Assembly (NCBI GenBank): GCA_048772705.1
Contig: JBLWGC010000115.1
Location: forward strand, 1 to 64,000
Source: Leidyana gryllorum EB-2025a
Taxonomy: Eukaryota; Apicomplexa
DNA length: 64,000 nucleotides
Direction of reading: 5' to 3'
Position numbers and translations under genes: made by a program. The notes beneath the pieces were generated by a model. That model searched no databases. It saw only the letters and a program-made list of their open reading frames with translations, and was not told where the DNA came from. Below, piece after piece: positions 32,978 to 44,181 of this stretch (position 1 is its first letter; every line of letters starts with the position of its first letter).

Positions 32978-35922
32978 ATGCAACCCAATTTTGATCAACC
33001 GGACGACAACGAGTGTCAACCTGAACCATTTTTTGGAGCTGCTGCAGTCTCTCAACTCTCACCTGACTCACCTGCTTTCTGGGATGACCTCTATTCCCTA
33101 GCGCGAAAAGCACAAGACCCCGACATTGCATTAGCCGCTCTAAGATTCAGCTGTACTGTCAAAAGCAAAGTACATCGGACTGAGCAATGCCCACCCCCAG
33201 CCAAGCGCCGGCGTGTCGTGTCACAAGTCGCCAAGGTCACCACACATATTGACATACATCCTACAGAACCGCCCACTACTTTACGCAAGACCGCTCTTAC
33301 GCTTGTGGCTACAATCAACCCGGTTTCAGTACCGGACTCCTCCCATCCGTGGACGGGGCAGACTTATTTATTACAGCTCGCTAAGGTCTTGGCATGGAGT
33401 GAAAGGAATGGGAGTGTCCCTCTGGACGCAACTTCGTTGCGCTACCGTCGCTTGTTTTTCGACGTTCTGACTGGTGCTGTCTTCGGCGGAGGGGTCACGC
33501 GAGGGGTCATTGACAACTCCACTGACTTTGTTGCTTTGCTACAAGCTGTCGCTGAAGCCTGTCTCACTTGGCATCAATCTAATCCTAGGACGGACTGGAT
33601 TGATGAGGCGGGAACACTTTCAAACGCTTCACGAGCCACCAAGAAAATGGTCCTGGAGCTGGTTCGCGGCTCTCGAGAAGACGTACGAGATGTGTGGACA
33701 GATCTGATCCGTGCCTATCGATCTTTGCTCTCTGAACGGAGGGACCTCATCACCCAAGTTTGCACACAGCTCCAAACTACCCGTGACGATGACGACGCCA
33801 AAGCAATGACCAGTCTGGTTCAAGCCGCTACCGACCTGCTCAGAGGTAATCTCCCAGTAGCCTGCGGCTGATGGATGAATGCTCTGTGAAACTTCAGAAT
33901 CCCCCAACAAGGAGTCTCTTCCCAAAGCTTTGCACGCTTTAGCGGAAGTCGACTGCCTCATCAAGGACTCAGAGGCAAACAGCTTACGCGATTATGATTT
34001 GGAGGTGTGTACCACCTTGGTGCGGACACCCGCAGTCGTAAGCTGGTCGTCCTGGTATCCCTACCTCGACGAAGGTAGTATCGCTGTTGACGAGTGCCAC
34101 ACTCCATCTGTTGCTCCAAATGACGTCGAAGTCGAGGAGATGAAGGGATCGTCGCCGCTGCCACCTGCCCATTCGGACACTCAAAGTGACGAGGGTCGGT
34201 CGGAATGCGTTGCGGAGCCGGAAGATGCCGCCAAGGAGTCGCCACCTCTTAAGCTCCCTTCACCCGCCGAGGGAACCGCCAAGTCAGCAGGCGCAGCTCA
34301 CACGTCCATTCCCGTCCCCAAAAGAGCAAAGGTGCCCAACCCAAGAGCTCAAAACAGGGCCCCGGAGATTGTCGACTTTATAACAAAAGCTGTGTCTAAG
34401 CCCGAGGCGGCAACAAATCCATTCGTCATTCTCGGAGTGGATCCACAAACTACGTCAGAGGTTCAATTGAAGAGACTGAAACAACGAATTTCGATCCAAA
34501 TTCATCCCGATAAGGTCTCACAGGAATTGAGCGATGCCAGTAATGTCGCTTTTGCAACGGTAAGACATTCTTGTGACACTTATTGTATCATTCACTTTGA
34601 TGATCCGATACAGTTCTCCACGGCACTGGAGACGGCCATTGAGATGTATAGAGACGGTCGGTATCGGGCTTTGTCTTGTCCGTCCGAGCTGGCGTGCTAC
34701 GCCCAGGATCTCGGTGGCCCCTGCATCGAGGGTGAGCAGTCAGACGATGACGCCCCTCTGGTAGAGAACCGCGGTGGCGATGTCAAAATGAAAGTTTCTA
34801 CTCCGTCGAGTGCGAGATCCGCCGCTGCCTCACCGTCATCGAGCTCGAGAGTGTCACAGAATGCTCCGCCTCGGAATAACAATGCCAAATCCAGGTCGGG
34901 TGAAAGGTTCGGAATGACTGCTGGGGGAAGGGCGGGAAAAGAAAAGCCGACTGGTCTGTCTCGGTTTGTTGCTCAACCGTCGCAACGAAATGTTGGTGGG
35001 GCCAGTCACGATCGCGATAAAGACCGCGGGCCTTCAGCGGCATCTACAACTTCCACCACCACGAGCCCTTCACCGACGGCACAAAATTCATCCCCCGCTA
35101 AGCCATTCACCAATGGGACAAAGAGCAAAACGTTGATCTTGGAGCAGAAGACATCATTCGCCTATGATCGGCTTCGAGCAAACGAGAGTCCTGCATGTGA
35201 CACACATCGTCCATCGTCTCCCTGTCCACTGAGCTTCCGCTGCGAGGCGTTGATTGCAGATGGACTGAGCATTGTGGTTGGGTACCGACAAAGTATAAAG
35301 GAGCGGAGACCGATGCATCTGATAAACATTTACGTCTGCCATCCCTTTAGCGGTGATCTGGAGGCCACTCCCAATCAATCCGCCCTGTGTCTGCCCGAGT
35401 CTGCTAGACTTGCAGCTCGTCTGGCCATTGTCAATGTCTACGAGCCCCTTCCGCCCAACTGCGAGAGAGCCCGGCTCTTCTTTGACCCCGTTCCGCTGGT
35501 GGGAGGCCCCCCCGGGCCCGCTGCTACGGGTAACTGGTGCTCATGGTGGATTGGAATACAATGCTCGTTGAGTGTGAGTGATCAACCTGATGATACAGGC
35601 GCTGTGGAAACAACAAGGGTGAGCAATAAGGCTTTCGCGAAGACAGAAATCTGCCATTTTACAGATATATTGGAGACTAGTGTCCGCGAGTACTGACAAT
35701 TGGTTACGGAATGCCAAAGTTGAGCCTCTGCGCAACTTCCTTCGCTTCTTCAAGTTCAGCTCACATACCATATACGGGATGAAAATGCAGCCCGGAATGT
35801 TTTCGACTCGAGCTCTCCGGGTGCGGAAACTTGATGAGTTACAGAAACTCGCACAGGAGGTGATCAATGACACCAATAGGTGCCCTGACCACCAGTTAAT
35901 GCCTGGCGCTGAGTCTGAATGA
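32978..35922 (+). CDS. Large J-domain (DnaJ/HSP40) protein
   Basis: Four exons, 32978-33845, 33898-34559, 34614-35618 and 35665-35922, give 930 residues. A J-domain sits in the middle (about 461-525): NPFVILGVDP, then IQIHPDK with the HPD tripeptide that stimulates HSP70 ATPase. A basic stretch (PPPAKRRRV) near residue 70 could be a nuclear signal. Long Ser/Ala/Pro-rich segments flank the domain, and a conserved-looking C-terminal region has LINIYVCHPFSGDLEATPN and RVRKLDELQKLAQEVIND. The second intron (54 bp) has no stop in frame and interrupts the J-domain, so retention would insert 18 residues. The partner and pathway are unknown. Confidence 0.78.
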
Positions 35923-36071
35923 GGACATACCACATTTTGGATACGTATCAAACGACTCGAGACGGACAACAACAGTTACAGGCGGCTGCTCTGATCTGAT
36001 TAATTTCTTCCAAGATGGAAGTTATGGGCGCAGTTTCATTACCCAAAGCATGTAGCATTGATTGAATTTGA

Positions 36072-37343
36072 TCACACACTCTGATCGCTGGGTGCCGTCG
36101 TTTCTTGATCTCGCAATAAATCGGCTGACCTCTGACTGGGAGCTAGAGCAGCCAGTGCGTGATAAAGCGTTGTCACACTCAAAGAGCTGATGTCAGCTTC
36201 ATGAAAGCAGTCGGGAGCATGAAGGGGTATCGCAGTCATGGGGCCGTGCGCAACCAGGTCTTGTAGGTGCCTGCCAAACGTGACAGCCACAGGCGCCCGT
36301 TTCACCACAGACGGAGGCAAGAGACTCCGTTTTAGAAGCCAGATCTTTGCCAACACGTGCACGAAAGCGTTCAACATTGGAATAGTCCACCAGTGACTGT
36401 TCCACTCTTCTTTCACCTTCTCCATTTCATCCTTCACATGTCTCTGGAGAGCCGGATACATCATCCAATGAATTGACCGTATCAGATTGGAAATATCCTC
36501 GAAGCTCCCGGGGTGCAGGAAGGAGTATACCGGCAAGGTACGGCTTCGTTTCAGCTGGTCGTTCCGAAGCTTGCTGTAGTGCTTCAAGGCGTCGGCCTCC
36601 TGTGCCGGTACGCAATAGCCTTCATCTTTGAGCACAACTTTGAACCGCAAACAGTCTTGATCGAACACATCTATGATGTCATATTTTTCTTGAAAACCTT
36701 TCGCGCGACACCCAAATAGCCGAGGTATGAACCTGAGGGTGTCGGAAGGGCGAATCTGTAAGCTTTGATTCGATGTTTCATCGTAGTGATACCAACTCAG
36801 CCTCGGGGCGTCAATGTCCAACGCAGGAGAAAGTCTGAGATGTTGAACCTGGAGAAAGGTCAAATTGGGGAGTTTGACCTGCGTCTCAGATCTCTGCAGT
36901 AACGTCCATTTTTCCGAAACTGATATATTGACACATTCGAGCCCTTCGAAAACCCCACAGAATATGTCAGTTAGAATCGATACCAGCCATGCTGGCAATG
37001 CGTGTTTGTGAACCAGAGTGAACGTGCGCGCGTAGGGCAATGATCGTCGTATCCACACTTTGGCCCATGCGTTCAGCACAAAGTTTGGATCGGTCCACAG
37101 CACGTCGTCCAATACAATGTCCTTCACAATGTATTTGTCCCTCAGAAAATCCCTCCACTCGAGCTCACGGGCTGCCACAGCTAGCCGCTCTCGCCATCCC
37201 TGCTGTTCCACAGCTAATAACAACGCGTGGTCGTGCGCTGTCAATCCTCGCAAGAAAAGCTCAAAGTCAGTATCTAACTGTGGGTTAGTGTGTTCTGGCT
37301 CGAACTCTAGTGGAGGAAACCGCATGTCAGGAATCGCTATCAT
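36072..37343 (-). CDS. F-box/LRR-like protein
   Basis: This 423-residue single-exon protein starts at ATG 37343, with a second Met at 37325 (MRFPPLEFEP). The visible pattern is of leucine-rich or leucine/valine-rich repeats: LPNLTFLQVQHLRLSPALD, GLECVNISVSEKWTLLQ. Trp-rich helical segments (EEWNSHWWTIPMLNAFVH) follow. Composition and pattern resemble the 51309-53371 protein, so they may be distant relatives with roles as ubiquitin-ligase adaptors. No true F-box can be claimed here. Convergent with the J-domain gene (149 bp). Confidence 0.55.
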   Translation of the reverse strand: MIAIPDMRFPPLEFEPEHTNPQLDTDFELFLRGLTAHDHALLLAVEQQGWRERLAVAARELEWRDFLRDKYIVKDIVLDDVLWTDPNFVLNAWAKVWIRRSLPYARTFTLVHKHALPAWLVSILTDIFCGVFEGLECVNISVSEKWTLLQRSETQVKLPNLTFLQVQHLRLSPALDIDAPRLSWYHYDETSNQSLQIRPSDTLRFIPRLFGCRAKGFQEKYDIIDVFDQDCLRFKVVLKDEGYCVPAQEADALKHYSKLRNDQLKRSRTLPVYSFLHPGSFEDISNLIRSIHWMMYPALQRHVKDEMEKVKEEWNSHWWTIPMLNAFVHVLAKIWLLKRSLLPPSVVKRAPVAVTFGRHLQDLVAHGPMTAIPLHAPDCFHEADISSLSVTTLYHALAALAPSQRSADLLRDQETTAPSDQSV

Positions 37344-37702
37344 CTTCGATATCGATCAATTGGTAGATATAATAATATGTAAGCGTACACACACTGAAGC
37401 TTTATGCACAAGTGGCGCTTTTCCGCGCCCTGGAAAGTGAGACTTATAGAGCACCGCGATATCCCGCGAGCATATACAACGCCTTTGCTTTACCCAGAAC
37501 ACCAGCTTCCAGTAGAGTAATAGAGAGAGATGAGATAAGCACAAACGCTCATACGACGCAATCGTCTCTTCAGAAAAGGGTCTAGAAGATCTCATTTACC
37601 GGTTAGAAAAGATGTCGCTCGTCCGCGAACGCGAGTGTCGGACTGTCATGGGGTAGCAATAGTGGTGGTAGCAACCGCGACGCTGTGCTTTTTTTTTGCA
37701 CA
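37344..37702. other. Divergent promoter region
   Basis: This 359 bp stretch lies between the F-box/LRR-like gene start and the BUD32 start, presumably driving both. It contains an A/T-rich patch near 37364-37380 and a poly-T run (37688-37697) just upstream of the BUD32 ATG. No ORF worth calling. Confidence 0.45.
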
Positions 37703-38486
37703 ATGGGGGAGCGTGAATTGATATATCAAGGAGCAGAGGCAGTAAGTATCGGTGGTAGTAAAGGTTGTGCCATCTGTAGCGCTTCAGCGGCTGTATAAGT
37801 CTAAGTACTTGAATAAGGATGTTGCCATTAAGGAGCGTTTTGCCAAAAAGTACCGTCATCCAACTCTGGACCAACAGTTGTTGAAATCGCGCACGCGCTC
37901 GGAGGTGCGCAATCTCGCAAAAGCGCGGGCGGCTGGTTTGGACTGTCCAGTTGTATACGGCGTTCGTATAAGCGAAGACAAAGCTCAAATAATCCAAGAA
38001 TGGCTTCCGGGAAGGACTCTTGCCGCCGCACTGGCGGGTGTCTCCCACTTTACCGAGGACTGGCGGTGTGTTGCACAGCAACTGGGGCAAACGATAGCCA
38101 AAATGCATGAAGTTGCAGGGGTCATCCACGGGGACTTGACCACCTCCAATCTCATGTTGCTGCAAACGGATGACAGAGCGAATGACCTCCGCACAGAATC
38201 AATTGCTTTGATAGACTTTGGGTTGGCGCAAACCAGTGTGGCCGCGGAGGACAAAGCTGTCGATCTATATGTGCTTGAGCGCGCCATTCAGTCGCTGCAT
38301 CCCGGCATAGCACAGGAGCTGGTAAGCGCAAGCTATTTCATCCACGTCTGGTCGTCGACGTTGATCCTGCAGATTCAAGTGTTGTTGTCATCTTACGAGG
38401 GAGCCTTTCCACCCAAGACTAGGGAAACTATAAAGCGATTGGAGGCTGTGAGAGCCAGGGGTCGTAAGCGTGTTGCATTTGGGTGA
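37703..38486 (+). CDS. BUD32: BUD32/PRPK kinase of the KEOPS complex
   Basis: This small atypical kinase/ATPase is the KEOPS subunit supporting t6A modification of tRNA. Exons 37703-37741, 37788-38321 and 38373-38486 give 228 residues. The tiny first exon MGERELIYQGAEA joins RLYKSKYLNKDVAIKERFAK, restoring the QGAEAxxY and IKERF...YRHP signatures. Catalytic HGDLTTSN, metal-binding IDFGLA, and EDKAVDLYVLERA follow. The second intron (51 bp) is stop-free in frame, but its removal shortens the C-terminus to the expected ELIQVLLSSYEG. The C-terminal RGRKR is basic as in homologues. Confidence 0.92.
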
Positions 38487-38616
38487 AGAGGGGAGTGACT
38501 GGTTAGATTACAACTAGATCATTGCTTGTTCCTCTGTTGTTCATCGGTACAAAAGATAAATATTCATTTGATCTGGTGCTGCTAGAAAAATACCAAACTT
38601 ATCGTCATATGGTTGT

Positions 38617-41600
38617 TCACCAAGCTTCGACGTTGTACTTGCCCTTGAGCTGCCACTGGACAATGGTGTTCTCAGCCTCCTCCTCGGTCATGCCTCCCTC
38701 AGCACACAAGACTGCTCGCACAGCGGCGCGGACATCTGCTGGGACTTGTTTGGCGGAGCCACAAAGATAGAAGTATCCATCCTCCACGACCATACGCTGG
38801 TAGAAGTTGGCTCCGTTGCGGACAATGTGATGTTGGATGTAATCCTTCTCCTTCTGGTCACGCGAGAAGGCGACTTCGAGCTCAGTGATGACTCCGTCAG
38901 CCAGTGCCTTCTCCATCTCAGCTTGGTAGAGGTAATCCTTGGCCTTGTAGCGGCATCCGAAGTAGACCGAGAAAGGTCCGACCTCTTTGCCCTGCTCGTG
39001 CAGCCAGACTCTGTGCTGGTAGAAGGCCCTGAAGGGAGCCAGACCAGTACCCATGCCGGCGATGATGATGGGGTGCTTGTCAGTGGGGGGCAGGTTGAAG
39101 CAGGTTGGCTTGATAGTAGCGTTCACACTGACTGGCCCAGTGGCCTCAGAGAGATATCCAGTTTCAAGACCCTTCTTATTCTTGCCGTCCGGTCCGTACA
39201 TCTCAACAACACCAACGCAGAGCTGGATTTTGTTGAGACCAACGGCCTTCTGAGAAGAGGCGATCGAGTAGTAGCGAGCCTTCAGCATCGGGAGCAGGTC
39301 GATCATCTGGGCGAGAGTGGGTTTCACCGATGGGAATAGTTTCATGACATCGAAACTAGTCATACACTGCTTGGCCCACTCCTTTATCTTGTGCTTGTTG
39401 TCTTTGTCCATCAAAGTCTTGAGGGTGTTCTTCTCTTGGGGGTCGGTTGCGTAGCGGTACAAGTTCTCGTAGAAGTTACGAGGCGGCTTAGAGAAGGCGT
39501 CCAAAACCTCAGTGAAGAGCTGACGGACGGTCATCGGATGAGCGAAGGCCGCCTGGTACTTCTTGGGATGAACTTTGGTGGTTGGGCGCATCTCAATCCA
39601 CTGATCAGCATCGTATCCAAAGTAGTTGCAGATGGCATCCACTCTCTCGGGCAAGTTTCTGGGCATGAGAGCGAGAGAGTCACCCAAAGCGTACTTGATG
39701 CCGGTTGTGCCGAGATCAAACTCGAGATGACGGACATCGACCTCGTAGTCAGCTGGAGTGATGCGAGTGTTGCTGATGAGTTTGATGGTATGGAATCCAT
39801 CGTGCACGACCTCCTTGTACTCGCCAGACGGCTTGACTTCGATGTCGTAGGCTGACGGCAGAGGAGCATCGGAGCTGTCAACAGGCTCAGGAGCCTTAAT
39901 CTCCAGCAGGAACTCCGGCATCCATTCGGTGAAGGCAGTGTCGAAACCTTCCTCCGCTTGGTCATCTCCGAGACCGACCTCAATGATGCGGCGAGCGCCA
40001 CACTTGCTCATATACTCATCCAAGCGCTTGGCTGCTTGGTTGAAGAAGACATAGGCAGTGTCACCCAGACCCATGACGGCATAACGAGTGTGCTCGAGCA
40101 GATTGTTCTGGTTGTTGGCACTGGCCTTCTCCAATTCGGCGGCAAAAGCCTTAGCATTGGGCGGGAACTCGCCTTGGCCAGAAGTTGAGCACACAATGAT
40201 CACCTGACCCATACCCTGGACATCTTCGAGGGTCACCTCGTCGAGTCCAGCGATCTTGGGAACCAATCCGCGGCCACTGAGAGCTGCTCCGATGCGGTTG
40301 GCAACGGCTTCAGCGTTTCCGGTATCAGTACCGAAAAGCACGTGGTACAGCTTGGCGGGATCGACGTCTGCCTCGGCAGAAGGCATCTCCAAGCCATGTG
40401 TGCGGTGCACGAGGCGCTTGAATCTGCCCTCCACCCAGCTCTTCAAACGGGCTTCGAGATCAGCCGCCACAGCCGGGCTGGAGCGCTTGAGAATCGCGAA
40501 ACGGTTCTCTCTGCGGACCAAATCGATCACATCGGCCTTGATCTTCTTGGAGTCAAGTTGGAAGGCGGGTTCGCCGGCGTCCAATTTGCGGGGATCGTAA
40601 CGGTAGAGGGGCCAGAAACCAGCGTTGACGGCCAACTTGCAGTGTTCTTGCTGCAGGTTGAAGGGTTTGAGGTACTGATGCTCAATGCAGGGCGAGTAGG
40701 CGATGATGAGGGACGGGCCGGTGTAGGACTCGGCCTCCACGAAGGCGCGGACGGTTTGAGTCATGTTGGCACTGGAGGAGATGGAGGCAACATAGACATT
40801 GCCGTACTCCATGCAGATGCTTCCGAGATCCTTCTTGTTGGCTTGCTTTCCAGCGGTGGCGAACTTGTGGACGGCACCGATAGGAGTGGACTTGGACATT
40901 TGTCCACCGGTGTTACTGTACACTTCTGTGTCCATGACGAGAATGTTGACATCCACACCACTGGCGACAACGTGGTCCAATCCACCGTAACCGATATCGT
41001 AAGCCCATCCGTCACCACCAATGATCCATTGGGAGATGCGAGGCAAGAGGTCCTTGTTCTTGGCTACCGCCTGGACAAGGGGATGCTTGGGGCACTCGTC
41101 ATCCAGGATGTCATTGAGGGCCATGAAGGTGCGTTGGCAGACGCCAGCGTCGGTCCAGTGGAGCAGCCAGCGGGCGAGCTCGTCACGAACGACCTCTGAG
41201 ATGGCTGCGGCAGCTTCCTCGTTGGTCAGAAGAGCCTCTACAGCGTCACGTAGGGCCTCACGTCGGTGGGCAGTGGCCATGGCCATTCCGTATCCGAATT
41301 CGGCATTGTCTTCAAAGAGGGAGTTGGCCCAAGCGGGACCCAAGCCCTTTTGGTTGATGGTGTAAGCGTTGGCGGGGTATGAAGCTCCCCAGATGGACGA
41401 GCATCCAGTAGCGTTAGCAATGACGAGGCGCTCGCCAAAGAGTTGTGTAAGAAGCTTGACATACGGAGTCTCACCACAACCCTCGCAAGCACCGGAGAAC
41501 TCCATCAGGGGGGGGTAGAACTGAGATCCTTTAAGAGTGAGACGGTTCTCGGGTTCGACCTCGTCACATTTATCGGCCAAAGTCTGAGCGAAAGTCCAGT

Positions 41601-44019
41601 TGGGCTCCTCGACGGCGCGGACACTCTCCATGGGGACCATGGTGAGGGCGTCATCAGGACAGGCGATGAAACAGAGCTCACAGCCTGTGCAGTCAAGTGG
41701 GGAAACTTGAATGCGAAATTTATAAGCGGCCAGACTGGCGGGGTTCTTGCACTTGCGAGAGATAAAGTCAGCAGGGGATTTCTCCGCTTCTTCATCGTCC
41801 ATGAGGAAGGGACGGATGGCGGCGTGAGGGCAGACGAAAGAACATTGGTTACATTGAGTACACTTGTCCATGTCGACGACGGGGACATTGAGAGCGATAC
41901 CACGTTTTTCGAATTCGGTGGCTCCAGGAGGAATGACACCACCCTTGAAAGGGTAGAAGGAGGAGACGGGAAGATCTTCGCCCTTGGCCAACTTGACCAT
42001 GACGTCAGTAACGAAAGAAGGCGGCTCAGGGAACTTGCAGCTGGGAGGTACAGTTGTACCAGCAGGTCCGGGGACGTCGACTGCTTGTTTCCATTCGTCC
42101 GCGGGGTAGTGGATCTGGCGGGTGCTATCGACGGCAGCGTCGACACACTTCCAGTTAGCTTCGACAATGTGCATACCCTTCTTGCCGTAGGTCTTCTTGA
42201 TGGCTTCCTTGAACAAACTGATAGCCTGCTCGAAGGGAAGGACACCCGAGACCTTGAAGAAGGACGTCATGAGCACGTTGTTGATACGTCTACCCATGCC
42301 GTTTTCGGCAGCCACTTTGTTGGCATCGATGGCGTAGAGCTTGACTTGACGATCGGCGATCTGCTTCTTCACACGGGCAGGCAGTTTCTCGAGCACTTCC
42401 TCATCAGTCCATTCGACGTTGATGACGGCAGTGGCCCCGGGCTTGATGTTGGCGAAGCAGTCGTAGCGTTCCAAATAGATCGCGCGATGAACAGCAATAT
42501 AGTCACACGCTTGCAACAGATAAGAGGAGGTAATCTTCTTCGGGCCAAATCGCAAGTGAGATACCGTGAGACCTCCGGCTTTGTGCGCAGAGTAGGCGAA
42601 GTATCCTTGGACTTGCAGAGGGGTATTCATACCCAAGATTTTGATAACATTCTTGTTGGCTCCAACCGTCCCGTCGCTTCCCATACCCCAGAACATGCAC
42701 TGGGAGGTACCCGCGGGGACGCAGTCGGTGCTCAACCATTTAGAGTAATCGAGAGATGTGAAGGTGACATCGTCGTGAATGCCGACCGTGAAACCTCGGC
42801 GAGGCTGACTCTCGGGATTTTGGAGGTGATCGTAGACAGACAACGCCATGGCTGGAGTGAAGTCGCGACTTCCCAAACCATAGCGGCCCCCAATCACATC
42901 GATGTTCCTGCCAATGGTCTGCAGAGACGCAGCCACGTCCAAGTACATCGGCTCGCCAAGAGCTCCCGCTTCCTTGACACGGTCGAGCACAGCAATACGC
43001 TGGCAAGTTGACGGAATTTCCTCAATGAAGCGCTCCAATTTCCAGGGTCTGAACAATCGCACAGTCAATACACCGCATTTTCTTTCAGGTGCATTGGCCA
43101 TCAACCAGTCGACTGCTTCCTGGACAATCGGAGCTGCTGAACCCATCACGACAATCACATCAGTCGCATCGGAAGGTCCATAGTACTCAAAAAGCTTGTA
43201 CTCGCGGCCAACACGTTCGGCGAACCGTTTCATGCACCGCTCAACGACATCAGCGCAACCCGCGTAATACTGGTTCGAAGTTTCAACGTTTTGGAAGTAC
43301 ACTTCGGGTCCCTGAGCAGTGCCGCGCGTCTTGGGATGGGTGGGATTCAAAGCTCTCTGACGGAAACGTTCGACTGCATCACCGTCCAGCAGTTCGCGGA
43401 CGACCAAGTAGTCCAAGACTTGGATCTTCTGAAGTTCATGAGAAGTTCTGAACCCATCGAAAAAGTGTACAAACGGCACTTCGGCCTCCAGAGTGGCCAT
43501 GTGCGCTATACACGCCAAATCTTGCGCTTCCTGTACGCTTGTACCTCCCAACAGAGCCCATCCAGTGCTGCGCACCGCCATAACGTCGGTGTGGTCGCCA
43601 AAGATCGACAGCGCTTGGCCGGCAACCGCTCGGGCAGCGACGTGGATAACGCAGGGCAAAAGCTCTCCAGCAATACGGAACATAGGGGGAATCATCAGTA
43701 AGAGGCCCTGGCTAGCAGTAAATGTGGTAGCCATGGCGCCAGCTGACACTGCACCGTGAACAGCCGAAGCAGCACCTGCCTCGGACTGAAGCTGCTTCAC
43801 GATGTTGACAGCTCCAAGACAGTTGACACGTTGTGCGGCAGACCAGGCTTCATATATTTCAGCGGCTGGAGATGATGGAGTGATAGGAAAGAGGAAGGCG
43901 CCATCAGTTGCGGCGTAGGCAACGTGAGCTGCGGCCACGCACCCGTCGAAGACATCTTCCTTGGGGTAGTTCTTCAGTTTAGCTTCAATTTCGGCAGTGA
44001 GACAGGGGAGAGCAGACAT
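38617..44019 (-). CDS. PNO: Pyruvate:NADP+ oxidoreductase (PFO-CPR fusion)
   Basis: This 1800-residue single-exon enzyme fuses pyruvate:ferredoxin oxidoreductase to NADPH-cytochrome P450 reductase, decarboxylating pyruvate to acetyl-CoA and reducing NADP+. The PFO part has PITPSSPAAE (about 44), two 4Fe-4S clusters CTQCNQCSFVCP (about 717) and CTGCELCFIACP (about 777), and thiamine-site GDGWAYDIGYGG (about 1000). The CPR part has flavodoxin FGTDTGNAEAVA (about 1226), FAD RYYSIASSQ (about 1581), NADP GTGLAPFRAFYQHR (about 1653) and a terminal Trp. ATG 44019 gives MSALPCLTAEIEAK with no transit peptide, so it is probably cytosolic, as in Cryptosporidium and unlike Euglena. The longer TTG start is rejected. 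Confidence 0.96.
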   Translation of the reverse strand: MSALPCLTAEIEAKLKNYPKEDVFDGCVAAAHVAYAATDGAFLFPITPSSPAAEIYEAWSAAQRVNCLGAVNIVKQLQSEAGAASAVHGAVSAGAMATTFTASQGLLLMIPPMFRIAGELLPCVIHVAARAVAGQALSIFGDHTDVMAVRSTGWALLGGTSVQEAQDLACIAHMATLEAEVPFVHFFDGFRTSHELQKIQVLDYLVVRELLDGDAVERFRQRALNPTHPKTRGTAQGPEVYFQNVETSNQYYAGCADVVERCMKRFAERVGREYKLFEYYGPSDATDVIVVMGSAAPIVQEAVDWLMANAPERKCGVLTVRLFRPWKLERFIEEIPSTCQRIAVLDRVKEAGALGEPMYLDVAASLQTIGRNIDVIGGRYGLGSRDFTPAMALSVYDHLQNPESQPRRGFTVGIHDDVTFTSLDYSKWLSTDCVPAGTSQCMFWGMGSDGTVGANKNVIKILGMNTPLQVQGYFAYSAHKAGGLTVSHLRFGPKKITSSYLLQACDYIAVHRAIYLERYDCFANIKPGATAVINVEWTDEEVLEKLPARVKKQIADRQVKLYAIDANKVAAENGMGRRINNVLMTSFFKVSGVLPFEQAISLFKEAIKKTYGKKGMHIVEANWKCVDAAVDSTRQIHYPADEWKQAVDVPGPAGTTVPPSCKFPEPPSFVTDVMVKLAKGEDLPVSSFYPFKGGVIPPGATEFEKRGIALNVPVVDMDKCTQCNQCSFVCPHAAIRPFLMDDEEAEKSPADFISRKCKNPASLAAYKFRIQVSPLDCTGCELCFIACPDDALTMVPMESVRAVEEPNWTFAQTLADKCDEVEPENRLTLKGSQFYPPLMEFSGACEGCGETPYVKLLTQLFGERLVIANATGCSSIWGASYPANAYTINQKGLGPAWANSLFEDNAEFGYGMAMATAHRREALRDAVEALLTNEEAAAAISEVVRDELARWLLHWTDAGVCQRTFMALNDILDDECPKHPLVQAVAKNKDLLPRISQWIIGGDGWAYDIGYGGLDHVVASGVDVNILVMDTEVYSNTGGQMSKSTPIGAVHKFATAGKQANKKDLGSICMEYGNVYVASISSSANMTQTVRAFVEAESYTGPSLIIAYSPCIEHQYLKPFNLQQEHCKLAVNAGFWPLYRYDPRKLDAGEPAFQLDSKKIKADVIDLVRRENRFAILKRSSPAVAADLEARLKSWVEGRFKRLVHRTHGLEMPSAEADVDPAKLYHVLFGTDTGNAEAVANRIGAALSGRGLVPKIAGLDEVTLEDVQGMGQVIIVCSTSGQGEFPPNAKAFAAELEKASANNQNNLLEHTRYAVMGLGDTAYVFFNQAAKRLDEYMSKCGARRIIEVGLGDDQAEEGFDTAFTEWMPEFLLEIKAPEPVDSSDAPLPSAYDIEVKPSGEYKEVVHDGFHTIKLISNTRITPADYEVDVRHLEFDLGTTGIKYALGDSLALMPRNLPERVDAICNYFGYDADQWIEMRPTTKVHPKKYQAAFAHPMTVRQLFTEVLDAFSKPPRNFYENLYRYATDPQEKNTLKTLMDKDNKHKIKEWAKQCMTSFDVMKLFPSVKPTLAQMIDLLPMLKARYYSIASSQKAVGLNKIQLCVGVVEMYGPDGKNKKGLETGYLSEATGPVSVNATIKPTCFNLPPTDKHPIIIAGMGTGLAPFRAFYQHRVWLHEQGKEVGPFSVYFGCRYKAKDYLYQAEMEKALADGVITELEVAFSRDQKEKDYIQHHIVRNGANFYQRMVVEDGYFYLCGSAKQVPADVRAAVRAVLCAEGGMTEEEAENTIVQWQLKGKYNVEAW

Positions 44020-44181
44020 CGTGGTTCTAGTAACAAAGAAAAGTCTAATCGAAAGCCGCAAAAACTAAAAGGGGAATAGCTCGCACACCTTCTAGATTTT
44101 AACTGAACGAGACACTTGTCTCCCTCACACAGACCACTCGAGATGTTAGACACCAATACAGAGACCACTAGTCTATCACTA

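Noticed and set aside
41443-43011. Long + strand frame opposite PNO
   Set aside because: It is a shadow of strong codon bias in PNO, whose catalytic motifs are complete on the - strand.
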